DNA of 64,000 bases from Microbotryomycetes sp. JL201 (lineage: Eukaryota > Basidiomycota > Microbotryomycetes), in contig JAQYUZ010000026.1 in assembly GCA_033819885.1 (NCBI GenBank), positions 162,476-226,475 of the forward strand. The letters are read 5' to 3'. Each line of letters begins with the position of its first letter. The stretch's first letter is position 1. This document shows, piece after piece, positions 47,936 through 62,857 of the stretch. The translations under genes were made by a program, and so were the position numbers. Below the pieces are notes generated by a model. It was not told the origin of the DNA. It was given only the letters and a program-made list of their open reading frames with translations, and made no database searches.

Positions 47936-50100
47936 ATGGCGCGACTCCGCCACTCGGGATCTTTTCTCGGCGGGCTGCTGTTCTTGGCGCTTGCGTTGGT
48001 GATCTCGACCTCGCTCGCCGTCCCTGTCGCCGATGAAGGTGAAGGTGACGTGCCTCCAGTTATCACTTTCGAAAGCGACAATTCTACCCACCGAGACTCG
48101 GCGGTCGACTCTGCGCCATTCTTCTTCAAATCTCGAAACAATATTGGCAAGCGAGCTTTGGGCAAAGCTTGGACGTATACCTCAACAAAGCTGTACGGAG
48201 CTGGAGTGAGCGGCGTATCTGCCCAGTGAGCGACGCATGCGGCGAATCTTGCGCTTTCCAGACTGATCAGGTTCGTCTTGCCGCAGGCAAATCGCAGTTG
48301 TCGGAGACAACGAAGTCATCATCTTTGACAAGTCTGAGCAAAACCCACTTCAGGTGAATGGTCATGCCGCTTGGGGTGCCATCTACTACATTTCATCAGC
48401 GTCATTGCGAGCTCTCGATCTCAAGACGAACAGTTTTTGCGCGGGAGGCGGTTGGATTAGCAACGGAACGTGGGTGCGATGTGACCGAGAGCATCAAACA
48501 GGCGCTCACGGTCTCTTTTATCATAGGCTCATAAGCGTCGGCGGCAATCCTCGAGAAGATGGCAACCCGGGCCAGGCGGGTAACGGTCTGCAGGCTTTGC
48601 GCATTTTTGCACCATGCGGTGGAGGAAGCTGTCAGGTTCGCGAATGGCCGGGTCGAGTCAGATTGACCTCAAATAGGTGGTAGTGAGTCTGTCGGTCCAT
48701 GTCTAGTGTTTTGCGGCGAACATCGAGTTGATTCCTGCGCGACCAAAGTGCTTCTACTGTCCGCTTGCAGGACGGGTCCCTTTTGATACTGGGTGGAATG
48801 ACAGCTGTATGTTTTCCGGGCTGCTTCGCTTGAGGTCGGCTCTGAACAAGTATTTCTTTCTGCAGGGCGGCTATAATAACAATCCGGTGAGTTTCGCTTT
48901 CGCTTCGCTTGCCTGGTGAATCAGCTGATCAAGCAAATTGATAGTCACTTGACAACCCCTCCTTCGAGTTCTACCCGCCGAAAGGAGACGGCCTCAAGAT
49001 TTACTCCCAATTCCTGCGCGATGCGCTCAACACGAACCTATTTCCCATTTCGTACTTGCTCCCCAATGGTCAAGTTTTCGTCGCTGCAAACCGTTTGGCG
49101 ATGATCTATGACTGGCAAAACAATCGAGAACGTCGTCTGCCGAATTTGCCTGGCGGCGTAAGGGTCAACTATCCTGCCAGCGCGGCTAGCACTCTTTTGC
49201 CGCTCACTCGCAACAATAACTGGACGCCGAGCATCCTGTTTTGTGGTGGCACCACTCTCAACACCGATGGCAACCCGTACTACCTCAGCTCGAATGGTGG
49301 CGCCTCGAATCAGTGCTCGAGAATGGAATTGACAGACAGTGGGATAAGCCGGGGTTGGCAGGTCGAGTACATGCCGTCGAGCAGACTGATGGGCGATGCT
49401 GTCCTGACGCCGGACGGTAAAGTGTTCATCGTCAACGGAGCACAGTCTGGTACGGGAGGCTACGGTAACGTTTACGACCAAGTCGGTCAGAGCAATGCCA
49501 ACAATCCAAATTACCGCCCGGTCCTGTACGATCCCGAAGCGAGTTCAGGAAGCAGATTCACGCAAAACTTTCCTTCGAGCGGTATCGAACGCATGTACCA
49601 CAGTACTGCGACGCTCGTTCCGGATGGTCGCATCATGGTCAGTGGCAGCAACCCGAACGGCTACGTGACCGGCAACCGGTTCGCGACACGTTATGAAGTT
49701 GAAATGTTTGCACCACCGTACACGCAATTGACCCGGGTGGCTTGGTCTGGTCATCCCGGCAAAATCAACTACAATCAGCAAATCACGCTGGGGATCACAA
49801 AGATGTACACGGCAAAAAACATCCAAGCTGTCATCATGGACTTGGGCTTCAGCACGCACGGGGTGAGTTTTCAGCATCGCTATCGTTGATGCGCGATGGC
49901 TGATGTTTCTCTCTGTACAGGTCCGCATGAACCAGCGACATGTCGAGCTGCGCGTACAACGCAATAGTCAGACTTCTTTGACTATCACCGGACCACAAGG
50001 TTCAACTACCTATCCCCCTGGATACGCTTGGTTGTTTTTGGTGGCCGATGGCGTGCCAGGTGTCGGTCGGCGTGTCATGATTGGTGGGTTGAACGCGTAA
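47936..50100 (+). CDS. Secreted copper-radical oxidase (glyoxal oxidase family)
   Basis: Oxidises aldehydes such as glyoxal and methylglyoxal, releasing H2O2 outside the cell. Exons 47936-48225, 48287-48469, 48527-48682, 48749-48806, 48866-48886, 48945-49862, 49921-50100; 1806 nt, 601 aa. The N-terminus has a signal peptide (FLGGLLFLALALVISTSLA). Family blocks: GAIYYISSASLRALDL, CAGGGWISNGTLISVGGNP, LQDGSLLILGGMTAGG, FLRDALNTNLFPISYLLPNG, FCGGTTLN (Cys for the Tyr-Cys cofactor region), ERMYHSTATLVPDGRIMVSGSNPN (Tyr/His copper ligands), STHGVRMNQRHVEL and PPGYAWLFLVADGVPG. A 21-nt microexon (48866-48886) encodes GGYNNNP. No carbohydrate-binding or WSC domain is present. Confidence 0.92.
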
Positions 50101-50439
50101 GTATAGTACCAATGTCAACTGAACCTGCTTGTTATCAGGCTCTGGTGCTGGGCCCCCAGTGTCGCAGTACGCTATCGACAACATGTTGCGCAATACTTGA
50201 TCCGACGGTCTTGGGTTTTCAGTTTTTTGTGAGATAACGTGGACCCTTTAGGATTCTTGGAGTATTTGGTTACGACAGACACTAGTAGTGCTAATGAAAG
50301 CGACGTGCCTCTGATGGCGGCCCGGAGCTCAACGAGGTCCGTGCAGAGTTTTGTCTCAGAGGCGGGGTCAATTCGCGCTGGTTGCGCCTCTGTCCTTTCG
50401 CTCCTATTCGACTGTCCCCTGCAAATATACTCACCAGAC
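50101..50439. other. Intergenic after glyoxal oxidase
   Basis: 339 bp. One plus frame is open from about 50239 into the next feature but the N-terminal 67 residues show no conserved motif; more likely 3' UTR and promoter. Confidence 0.35.
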
Positions 50440-50709
50440 ATGCCGTCGACCCATCCTGGTCGTTCACATTCTCTTCCTTTGTGGTTGGCCGTGCTGCTCA
50501 TTGTCCTCGCCGTTGTCGTTCGCGCGGCACCGCAATCATCAGACTGGCCCATCGACTTTTCCAACCCGGAAGAAACGACGACCATATTCGAAGAGTTTGT
50601 ACACGACCAAAAGAGTTCACAAACAGCCTGGTCAGAAATGGGACGGAGTGCACGGCGCAGTCGCAGATCGTCGAACACGGCAAGATTGCAACCTGGTTCA
50701 GCAAGGTAA
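50440..50709 (+). CDS. Candidate small secreted protein
   Basis: From ATG 50440, an 89-residue unspliced frame begins MPSTHPGRSHSLPLW and has a convincing signal peptide (LAVLLIVLAVVVRAAP). Its C-terminal part is Arg/Ser-rich and not convincing. Alternative splicing would give different Cys-containing tails: a very short 37-nt intron (donor GTACAC at about 50600) leads to a tail with two Cys, and GTAAAA at about 50706 could lead to another exon near 50773. I cannot decide between these. No family recognised. Confidence 0.4.
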   Translation: MPSTHPGRSHSLPLWLAVLLIVLAVVVRAAPQSSDWPIDFSNPEETTTIFEEFVHDQKSSQTAWSEMGRSARRSRRSSNTARLQPGSAR

Positions 50710-50976
50710 AAACTGCCTCGACCCTAAGTTGTTCCCCAAGCTGATTCTCAGCTTCTGAATTCCGATCCAGACGTTTCGTGAGGCATGCGACGTGGGGTCG
50801 AGACTGGCAGGCGTCAAATGATTCTGTGCTTTATCCGGATTGAATGAGACGTATCTGTCGTTACCGTAGCTCTATGTGACACACTTGGTGCTTTCGGGGG
50901 TTGCTTGAGTTGCAGCTGGATTGCAATAGTGGGACCAGGTCCGCGGAGAGTTGGACCCGTGCGCGACCCTTGGCTC

Positions 50977-52891
50977 ATGCCAGAACGACCGAGCAGGCAT
51001 GTTCAAGAACTGCACGAGACGCTTGACAGGAATCCCGAGCTAGCGGAAGCAATTGCCTTGATCGTGCGTAGGCATCATGCGGGGTCTGTCAGCGACGAGT
51101 CGAGCGACGACGAGCACGGAGAAGATGCGCAGCTAGTGAACAACAGCGAAAGCAGTGACACGGACGAGGATCAGGCGTGGAGACTGAGAGAAGGTCAGCC
51201 TCATGCTAACAAGAATGTCGTGTCATTCACGCCAACCGCATAAATACAGCTCGATCCAGGTTCGGGCTCGAGTGGCTGTCCCAGCGATTTCACCCTCTCA
51301 ATCCCTCGGCTTCATTTCCCAGCCCATGTCCACCGACAAAAAGAGCAAAAGTCACAGTGCTACCCTTTGTAGTGCCCGCATTCGGATCCGACGGCTTGCC
51401 TCAACAACATGACAATCCTTTTTTGCCACACGACGCAATCGTACATGAGCCGGATCATGTAGAGTCAAGCACAGCAGAAGATATCGAGATGCAGACGAAC
51501 GGGCGCTCAAGTGAAAGTGCTCAATCATCAGTGTGCTTTCCAGCTCTACTGGCTTTCATCTGCATGCTCTGTCCGCTCGTACTGTTCACTCTGATGATGG
51601 CGCTGCTGTTCGAGTGGCGAGGTGGGCTTGAGAACGGCTGGAAAGGTGTACCGAATCAGATTGTTTCTGTATCGCATCCGATTCGCCAATGAGATCCGAA
51701 ACTCCTCGCGGACTTTGTCGCCACTTCCGGTGCATCCGCCGGCTGAGTTCCATCTTGCGTCTTTTGGACCAGCATGCAGCGCCCTTTGTACGGTCATGAG
51801 CTTGCTCGAGTTAAAGCGCTTGGGTTGCCGTGTCCGGGAAACATTCAGCCGCGCACGGCGGCTATAGTAGCGTCGACAGCTTCTGCATCAATCTACTTTG
51901 CGTGGACGTGGTTCCTTTTCGTATCTCACAACCGTCAGTAATGTCCCTTTGACCAAGACGAGGGCTGAATGCCGCCTTGCCAGATCTCACGCGCCTGTAC
52001 CACATGGCAAAAGGTCCCTCGGCCGGCCAAGTGTCTTCCATCGCTAGCTTCAGCTTGTTTGCGCTTTTCCTCGCCGCAACATCTGTTTTGTTGTGGCTCG
52101 GCACTTTGGTCACGAGCATTTTCCCGCAGCGCGATTTTCTAAGGCACCTGAGCCGGTTCAATTGGCTTGCATGGGCCTTGACTTGGTTCATAGGAGCTCT
52201 CGGCATTGCCAGCTACATCGCTTCCGATCGCTGGCTCGACTTTTACTGGTAAGAGCGCAGGGTGCGGAGCTTCTGAGCTGTTCCAAAGCTGAGTAGAGCT
52301 TGTCACAGCGGCGACAGTCAAGACTGCTGGGCATACTGGCTGAGGCTGAAGATGGGCGTCTCGATCGGCGTCTTCCTCACACTGGTTCTCATCTTTTGGT
52401 TCTCGATTGTCGTGTCGTCATATTGCCACACTTTGCACCCCCACATTTTCTACGCCGATTCCGATTCTGAGGACGAGCGATTCCAACGGGCCGTGGCGGA
52501 CCAAGATTCTGGAGCCGAGTACTCTGACCTGGACAACGAAGCCGGCATGACATTTGACGAGAAAGTTTACCGCCGCACGTCATCCAAGTCGCGGTCTCGA
52601 GGCAGGGCTTCGCGCTCCCGAGCTCGACGGGGCTCTGAGGCGGCTGTGATTTCAAACAGCGGCATCGAGATGCCGACGAAGCAGCCGAAACAACGACACG
52701 TGTTTATTGATCACGAGGAGAGCGATTACGATGGATTCATCACGTCCGCGCCCAACTCGAGGCCAAACTCGCGACCTGCCAGTCGAGCGCCTTCGCCTTC
52801 CCCAGCTCGCCGCAGTGTACTTGAGCCCGTGTCCGATTCTGACGTGTCGGACGATGACACAGCGTTGATGGCGGGCAGGCGATTGTCGTGA
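50977..52891 (+). CDS. Four-TM membrane protein, SUR7/PalI-like topology
   Basis: Exons 50977-51193, 51250-51621, an unresolved loop-coding part (about 51660-51945), 51984-52248 and 52309-52891. An acidic Ser/Asp-rich cytosolic N-terminus precedes TM1 (FPALLAFICMLCPLVLFTLMM), then an extracellular loop, TM2 (FSLFALFLAATSVLLWLG), TM3 (LAWALTWFIGALGIASYIA) and TM4 (GVFLTLVLIFWFSIVVSSY), then an acidic and Ser/Arg-rich cytosolic tail. One TM, a long loop, and three more TMs is the SUR7/PalI arrangement (eisosome or pH-sensing membrane proteins). The middle splice sites are not certain because several phase-consistent combinations exist. Family assignment is by topology only. Confidence 0.6.
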
Positions 52892-53277
52892 GCGCGTTCT
52901 TCCGTGAGAGAAATAGGGGGCCTCCTGTGTCGATGTAGGGTCAGTCGAACCAGAAGCACCTTGTCTATTGCAACAACAATTTGCGCTCTCGATTGTCGAG
53001 CTCAGATGTGGGTTGGAGGTGGCAGGCCCGGGGTTGGCACACTGAGCACTTTAAAGGGCCGCCAGCGCACGCGTCTCGACGCGTCGCGTGCGCGGTAACG
53101 CGCGTTCTCTCCTTCGCTGCACTTCATCCACGACAGATCGTCCCATAGTCACACTACACCCGGCACGAGTACTCTTGGAAAAGCTTGCTCAAGCCTTTGA
53201 AGTTCCTGACAGGCATCGGCAGGCTACATAAGCACGCGTTCGGCCCTTTGGACGCAGAGCCGCGCATCTTTTGGACG
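52892..53277. promoter_or_regulatory. MCM6 promoter with two ACGCGT (MCB) boxes
   Basis: 386 bp upstream of MCM6. ACGCGT occurs at 53069-53074 and again at 53079-53084, exactly 10 bp (one helical turn) apart and about 200 bp before the ATG; a related AACGCGCGTT lies at about 53097. ACGCGT is the MluI cell-cycle box bound by MBF (Mbp1/Swi6) in fungi, and MCM genes are classic G1/S targets of MBF. Binding here is inferred. Confidence 0.75.
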
Positions 53278-56772
<3,495 letters not shown>

Positions 56773-57074
56773 AGGGCGCACAAATCTTTCCTGGGCTTCT
56801 GTCGACTCCCGTTGCTATTTGTATCATGTAGTCTGTTCATGTGTCGCAGTATCTTTTTTTTTGTCATTGTCCAGCTTGAAACAACGATGTAGCTGTCCGC
56901 TATAAGCTGTGTTGAAAGCATCGCCTTGTGCACCGCCCCGCCTGCTTTTGGAGCCACCGGGAAGCGCATCGCAGATGAACAGGGTGAGCAAAAGTTTCGG
57001 ACCTTGCATTGTCCAGGTCTTGCTTTACATACTATCTGACGTCCGGCCTTCCATACGCCAAATCACTCCACGAC
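56773..57074. other. Intergenic between MCM6 and PalI/SUR7 gene
   Basis: 302 bp on the same transcriptional direction; expected to contain the MCM6 terminator and the next promoter. A T-run at 56850-56860 is the only notable feature. Confidence 0.35.
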
Positions 57075-58056
57075 ATGGGTTGCTTCAAGTTTCAGCACGT
57101 TGTGAGTATTGAGCGCCTGAAAGCGGCCTTGAACGAAAGGTCAAAGACTGATCCGAGCTCTGCTAGGGCATTTTCCTCCTAGTCGTCAGCTTGGGACTAC
57201 TTGTACTACCAATTGTGACCGTGCCTTTGACGCGGATTGAGCTGTTCGTCGTACGTCTATGGATGTGCATTTGACCCCAAGGCCACGAGCTTCCACCTTT
57301 GACTGTTGTGTTGCCTCTTTACAGGCTAAGCTGCAAGGGGGTTCACAGATCTCGGTCGGGATGTTGGGTCTTTGTATCAGAGAAAGCTTTGTGCGTAAAC
57401 TCTACGTTAACATTTCAGCGCTGAGACTGAGGTCCACTGCGTCCATTCAGAGCGCGAACTTCTGCACGTCTGCCAAGCTGGGGTACGGGGGATTGAGCAA
57501 TACGTTGCAGGTCGACTTTGGCTCACAGGCAGCCGACACATCTTTCAACCGTCTGACGTATGGCCTGGTCATGCACGTCATCGCGGCAGCAATGGCGCTT
57601 CTGGCACTACTCATCGCTCTGTGCTCGGATCGTTTCGGCTTTCTGTTTGCCTCAATGTTTGCTGGACTCGCCTGGGTCAGTCGAGAAGGAATGTACGTCC
57701 ATGCTCAAATCTGATCGATATGCTCTGTTCCGACACAGATCGGCGCTGTCATTGCACTCGCGATCGATTTAACTCTCTACCTTCTTCTGAAACGAAAGGT
57801 CGAACAAGAGGGTGGTACACTCAGACTAGGTGTCGGTCTTTGGGCAACAGACGTCGCCGCTCTCACTCTGTTCTTTGCGACGCTCGTCATCTTGGTCTCA
57901 GTGTGTGCCGCTCGACGCAGCAAGACGAGAGAGCAAAAACAAACGCCAGTCTATCAGCCTTTGATGACTCCGATGGGCACGCCACTGGGTGCGCCCCCAT
58001 TTGCTCCATATCACCCATTTGTGCCTGGGTACCAATATGACAAGGTGCATGCTTGA
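57075..58056 (+). CDS. PalI/Rim9-SUR7 family membrane protein
   Basis: Exons 57075-57101, 57167-57250, 57325-57390, 57451-57675 and 57739-58056; 720 nt, 239 aa. TM1 is FLLVVSLGLLVLPIVTV near the N-terminus, followed by the family loop signature GMLGLCIRESFS then NFCTSAKLGYG, and three further TMs (LVMHVIAAAMALLALLIAL, FASMFAGLAWIGAVIALAI, ALTLFFATLVILVSVC). The tail is short, Pro-rich and cytosolic. Family members sit in the plasma membrane and act in alkaline-pH (Rim/Pal) signalling or in eisosomes; which of these applies cannot be read here. Confidence 0.85.
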
Positions 58057-58431
58057 AGTCAAGATAACGTAAAGCTGTAATGTATATATGCAGTGCTGTC
58101 TCTCTGACCGTACAACTTTACCACACAACTAGCGCCACTTCCGAAAAATCACGACGGGCTGAGTTCGTTGCAGCGCCGGTTGACCGGTTTGCCGTAAATT
58201 CGATCGTTCTGAAGATCTCAGCTCGCTCTGCTGCTAAAGATAGCTTGATGCGACGCTCCAATGGCAAAGCTCGTGCCCGCGAGCAGAATCTGGCTCGATG
58301 TCACAGGGATCGCTGCCACGGGCAGTCCTTCCTTCCCGCCGTATCACCTGACCTGACATGCTTTGGATCTAGATTGAGGCGAGGCGAGCTCTGTTTGTGA
58401 GTCAGCCAAGAGCAAGTTTCGGCGAACAGTT
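58057..58431. other. Intergenic after PalI/SUR7 gene
   Basis: 375 bp. Short open frames only; may contain the first exon of the uncertain coding segment that follows. Confidence 0.35.
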
Positions 58432-58977
58432 GATCAATTTTCGGGAAAGAGGACACAAATGAATTCAACCAGGGTAGAGGGCCTGTATCTGTCAAACAGG
58501 TCGCCAAACATGCACACGCGAGCACTCAAAAAGCCGACCGTCAGCCGTACAATCGCATCTGTCTCGACCGTATCGCACTCGATTCGTCGCACGCCGCCAC
58601 ATCTTATGGCTCGGCCAATCCTCGTATCTACACTCTCGATGGGGACGACAATGCGATTTCGCGCTTCCCGCGTTTCGGGGATCGCGGAGACGATGTTTCC
58701 TGGAAGGCCTCGCCTCGCTTTCACCCGAAATGGTCTGCATTGATAGGTCGTTCGCAGACCTGCAATTGGCAGCGCCGTGGTTTCAGCATACCCAATCGCT
58801 GGCCCTGCAGCAGGCGCTACGCTGATTGATATGAGGCAGGAGGAGCTAGAGGTGGATCGCGTGGTATCAGGGTCGCAGGACGTCGAAGTCGAATTGACTC
58901 AGTTGAACGAGATCATGGCCAGGCTGGTGATTGGCAACTGGCGGTGCAAACATAAGTACAGGGTTGATCGGATCTAG
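58432..58977 (+). CDS. Uncertain coding segment, possible spliced orphan
   Basis: A plus frame open from about 58432 with protein-like composition (YGSANPRIYTLDGDDN, SRFPRFGDRGDDVSWKASP) can be joined in phase, through a 40-nt GT-AG intron (about 58747-58786), to VELTQLNEIMARL and a stop at 58977. No ATG lies in the first frame, so an upstream exon would be needed; ATGs near 58243 and 58261 exist but I find no good junction. I recognise no family. It may be a real gene with an unseen first exon or a chance open frame. Confidence 0.3.
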
Positions 58978-59127
58978 ATTCTTGCTTTGTCCTTCCGGTT
59001 TGTCCAGCTTGCATCATCGAGGTGCCACGAGAAACTACCATGAGCGCCTTTCGGAGGATTAGCGGCGCCCGGCGAGTCGGGCAGCTCTCGACCTCTGACC
59101 TCATCGGGGCTCCGTTCCCGCGCCAGC

Positions 59128-61440
59128 ATGTTCACTTACGTGAGCGAACAGCTGGGCGTGTCTGTAAGCTTACAATAAACATTCTTACGAGCGCACCGTG
59201 CATTTGCTGATGGCTCTCACCGGTTCTTGGCACTGTGCCTTCGCAGCCGGACCAGATCAAAGTCGTCTTTCTGCTCGTCATTTCGGTGCCGCTGTCGCTC
59301 GTGTTTCCTCATCTGCCTTCGTCAGACACGTCCATTGTCCCGCACCTCGTCGCCGCGCTCCCATCGATCGTCTTCTTCACCGTCATCCTTGACAACTTGC
59401 GATGGGGACTTGTGCAGCTCGTCATGGACTCGGTCGCGACATGGTTGATCGTGAAATGGGGCGTAAAGACGAAACAGGGCAGGATGATGCCGTGGATCGT
59501 GTTTGTCGTGGCCATGGGGCATCTCACGCTCAAGTAAGACTGCGTTTCCCGCCCGTACTGCACTGTTACCCGTCATCTCGCGGGGATCGCCAGGTTCACT
59601 CGCAAGAAGGTCGTGCTGGGCTGCATCTCGTCCCGCTCTGTGGGAATCGCTCGCTGAATCCCGTTTTCCTTCCCGCCTTGTGCAGCAACATCAATACATT
59701 TGTCCACAAAGTCGATCGCGACAACATTGAGATCACTGGCTCGCAAATGGTACTCTGCATGAAACTCATTTCATTCGCGTGGTCCGTGTATGACGGGCAG
59801 CAACCTGATGCGGAGCTCGACGCCACTCAACGTTCGACGAAAATCAGCAAAGTGCCCGGCATTATCCCTTTTCTTGGATACACGTGCGTGGTCGTGACGA
59901 GAATCCTTGCAGTCCATCGGCCCTGACGCGATACTCGTTCACCGCAGACTCTTCTTTCCTTCAGTGCTCGCCGGCCCATCATTTTCGTACAGTGCCTATC
60001 AAGCATGGACGAGTCACGCTCTGTTTAAGAAAGAATCCGAGGCAGACAAGCAAAAAACATGGCCCAGAACGTCGCGCTCGCTAATTCCCGACGGCCGGCG
60101 ACGCAAAGCAGTCAAGCGCTTAGTGACGGGTCTGGCGTACCTCGCCGTGTACTCCGTGTACAGCTGGACGTTCGCATACGATCGCATGCTCGAGCCGACA
60201 TTTTTGGCCAAGGTTTGGTATCAGAGGTGTGTCTGAGGAATTGAAATGATGCAAGACCTCGACTGATTAGCCCGCGTCACAGAATCGGCTTCATGCAGAT
60301 CGCCGGATTCATTGCACGAACCAAGTATTACGCCGTCTGGTGCATTGCGTGAGTTGAACACGCTTGTACTGCGCCTGACTCCCCATGCTCAGCCATGACG
60401 CTACAGCGAATCCGCCTACATTTTGTCAGGTCTTGGCTTCAATCCTCGCACCGGCCATTATGACGCCTCTCGCAATGTCCGCATTCGCACAATTGAGTTA
60501 GCTCCCAACTTCAAGGTCAGTTCAAGTTCAGATAGGCAAGTTGTTCGAATGCTGAATTGTCAAACAGATCCTGCTGGACTCTTGGAATATCAATACAAAT
60601 ATTTGGCTGCGAGAGTGCATCTATAAGCGAGTCACAAAAAAGGGGAAAAAGCCAGGGTAAGAGATGGCCGCAAGTTTGTTATCTTTCTGTGTTGATTCGT
60701 TGTTCCAGATTCCAAAGCACGCAAATCACATTCATGACGTCAGCGCTGTAAGGCACGCCCAGGTACGAGCAGTCACATGCGCTAATCGAACTCAATGTAG
60801 CTGGCACGGAGTGAATCCGTGTTATCTGATGACTTTCGTGCTCGGCGGCTTCTATCAGTCGATCGGTCGGCTTTTACGCGCTCTCGTCAGGCCATTTTTC
60901 CTTCCACCTGGATCTGTGCCGCCACCGAAGAGCTTCAAGACGCCAACGCCTGCGCAAAATGATCCGAAGACAATGAAGCCTGCTCAATCTTCAGCTCCGC
61001 CAGCCAAGACGCCCCCGCCGCCCCAGACGCCGCTCAAGTGGGCTTACGATGTTGCAGGCATCATCGTCACACAGCTCGCTCTCAACTTTGCCGTCGCCCC
61101 ATTCATGCTTTTGTCTGTCAGGGCATCGTGGCAGGCCTGGCGAGTGGTCTACTTTTATGGACTCGCGATGGCCGCGTTGCCACTGCTTGTCTTCAACCTC
61201 GGGTTGGCCAGGCATCTTAAACGTACCCTCAGGAGACGCGACGAAAAAGCGGCAGCTCGTGCGGCAACAGAGGATGAGAAAAAGCAGTTGCAGTGGGAGC
61301 AGCGATACGAGGGCGAGCGAGAGCGCAAGAGATTGGCCAGGATGGAGTCCGGCATTCCATCGATCGCTCCGGACGTTGAACGCATGATGGAGGAGGAAAA
61401 GAGGCAGGCGGAAAGTCCTGAGGGCAAGAAGGAGCTGTAG
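59128..61440 (+). CDS. ALE1: Ale1/Slc4-type MBOAT lysophospholipid acyltransferase
   Basis: ER enzyme that re-acylates lysophospholipids using acyl-CoA (Lands cycle). Nine exons: 59128-59163, 59247-59533, 59686-59883, 59948-60226, 60283-60348, 60407-60515, 60568-60656, 60709-60747 and 60801-61440; 1743 nt, 580 aa. Multi-pass hydrophobic protein with the MBOAT signatures: LCMKLISFAWSVYDGQ, VPGIIPFLGYTLFFPSVLAGP, LLDSWNINTNIWLRECIYKR (catalytic Asn region) and MTSALWHGVNPCYLM (catalytic His, rebuilt by intron 60748-60800). The long C-terminus is charged and ends KKEL, which fits a KKXX ER-retrieval signal. Orientation and lengths match fungal Ale1. Confidence 0.95.
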
Positions 61441-61575
61441 ATAGAGCACTATGTAGACCTCACATTAATATTGATGCATCCGCAACAGGTGGCGCCGATA
61501 GATCACTGTGCCGCTGTTTCTCTTCCCTCTGTACGCTTCGCCATCCAAAGAAGCCGACGCAAAGCCGGACACAAG

Positions 61576-62857
61576 ATGAACACTCGAGGGGTCGACTTTT
61601 TGCAGATTGCTGATGCCAAGAGTCCAACGCTCACCCGCAAGAATGCCACTCACAGCCCGAGTAGGTGCAGTTCGCGATACTCACGACTCCTAGAGACTAG
61701 GACCAATCGCAATAGCCTTTGTCATTGACCTCGTTCCTTGCTTTACCGCGCAAATCCTCGTGCCGCCACTTTGCGAAACGGTGGCACAAAGCTCTCGCAG
61801 GCTGTTCCGTGTCCGAATCCGCCACTTCACGCAGTCTCCCGACACCTGAGAGTACCAGCAAATTCTTCATTTTAAATTCTCACAAGCGTCAGATCAGTGC
61901 AAGCTTGACGTGGAAAAGTGGCGGCGAGACGGACCAAGATCGCCAAAGAGGTTTGACGCCTTCGTCCTCCAAGCGACGCAAAGGCCAGCGCAAAGCGAGG
62001 CGCAACAGTTTCATGAGGAGTGGATGCACGCCGAATGACGATGCTGCAGTCGACGAGCTTGCCAGTCCGGATCAGCATTATGGGGATGCCACCGATGCCT
62101 TACGGTTCGTGTTTCAAGCTCACCAAGTCCAACATTTTCGATTGCATGCCCAAGTCCCTCAAGGAATCTTACAGCATTCGTCTAGGGAAGCCCTTAACAG
62201 TCATTTGATCGAGGAGGAGGGCGAGGAGAACGATAGCAATCAAGAATCACCTGAACCACGCCTGAACGTGCTTGAAGAGTTCAACTCTGGAGATGACGGA
62301 ATCGCTGTGCAGATCAAGAGCGATTCACAGACGCAGGAACAGCCTGAGCCTGAACCCGAGGCTGGGCATGAACATGAGAGCGATCTGGTCGAGCATGATG
62401 ACCATCAGATTCAGTACCCATACGTGTCTCAGGCGCTGCAGATATTTCGAGAACATCTCCAGGGCCACGAAGGCGACGACTATACGGGCGGAATGGAACT
62501 GGACAAGTGGATCGATCATGGCAAAAGACTCGTGGCAGAGGGCGCCAAGATTCAGGAGAATTTTCAGATCCTGGTAGAGTGAGCTACTGAGTAAGCCCTG
62601 CTGCGTCTGGGATTCTTATTTTCAGCGAAACCCACAGGGAAAAGCGACAGCGCTTCCAACAACAGATGCGTGGCGTGCAAGATCACCACTCCAGCTTACA
62701 GTCTCGCATCAAGCAGTTGAAGGAGCAAAAAAAGCAACTGGCCGAACGGTACGCTGTTCCCGCCGAAATGACTGGCGTGTCGGATGCGGCGAGTACTAGC
62801 AAAAGCGCAGCTGCAGCTCACGAATCTGCTACTGTGGATAATACTTCATCTCTATGA
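61576..62857 (+). CDS. Hypothetical protein with acidic middle and coiled-coil end
   Basis: Model: exons 61576-61660, 61801-62578 and 62626-62857; 1095 nt, 364 aa. The last junction (GTAGA|GTGAGC..TTTCAG|CGAAACC) is well supported; the first exon is less so. A basic Ser/Arg-rich N-terminal third (KRRKGQRKARR) could be a nuclear signal; the middle is Glu/Asp-rich; the C-terminus (REKRQRFQQQMRGVQ then QSRIKQLKEQKKQLAER) is a clear coiled coil. A further in-frame intron from about 62108 (donor GTTCGT) is possible. I do not recognise the family. Its stop codon interlocks with that of the convergent gene. Confidence 0.55.

Noticed and set aside
58434-58724. Minus-strand 96-codon frame
   Set aside because: Competes with a more protein-like plus frame and has no recognisable feature.
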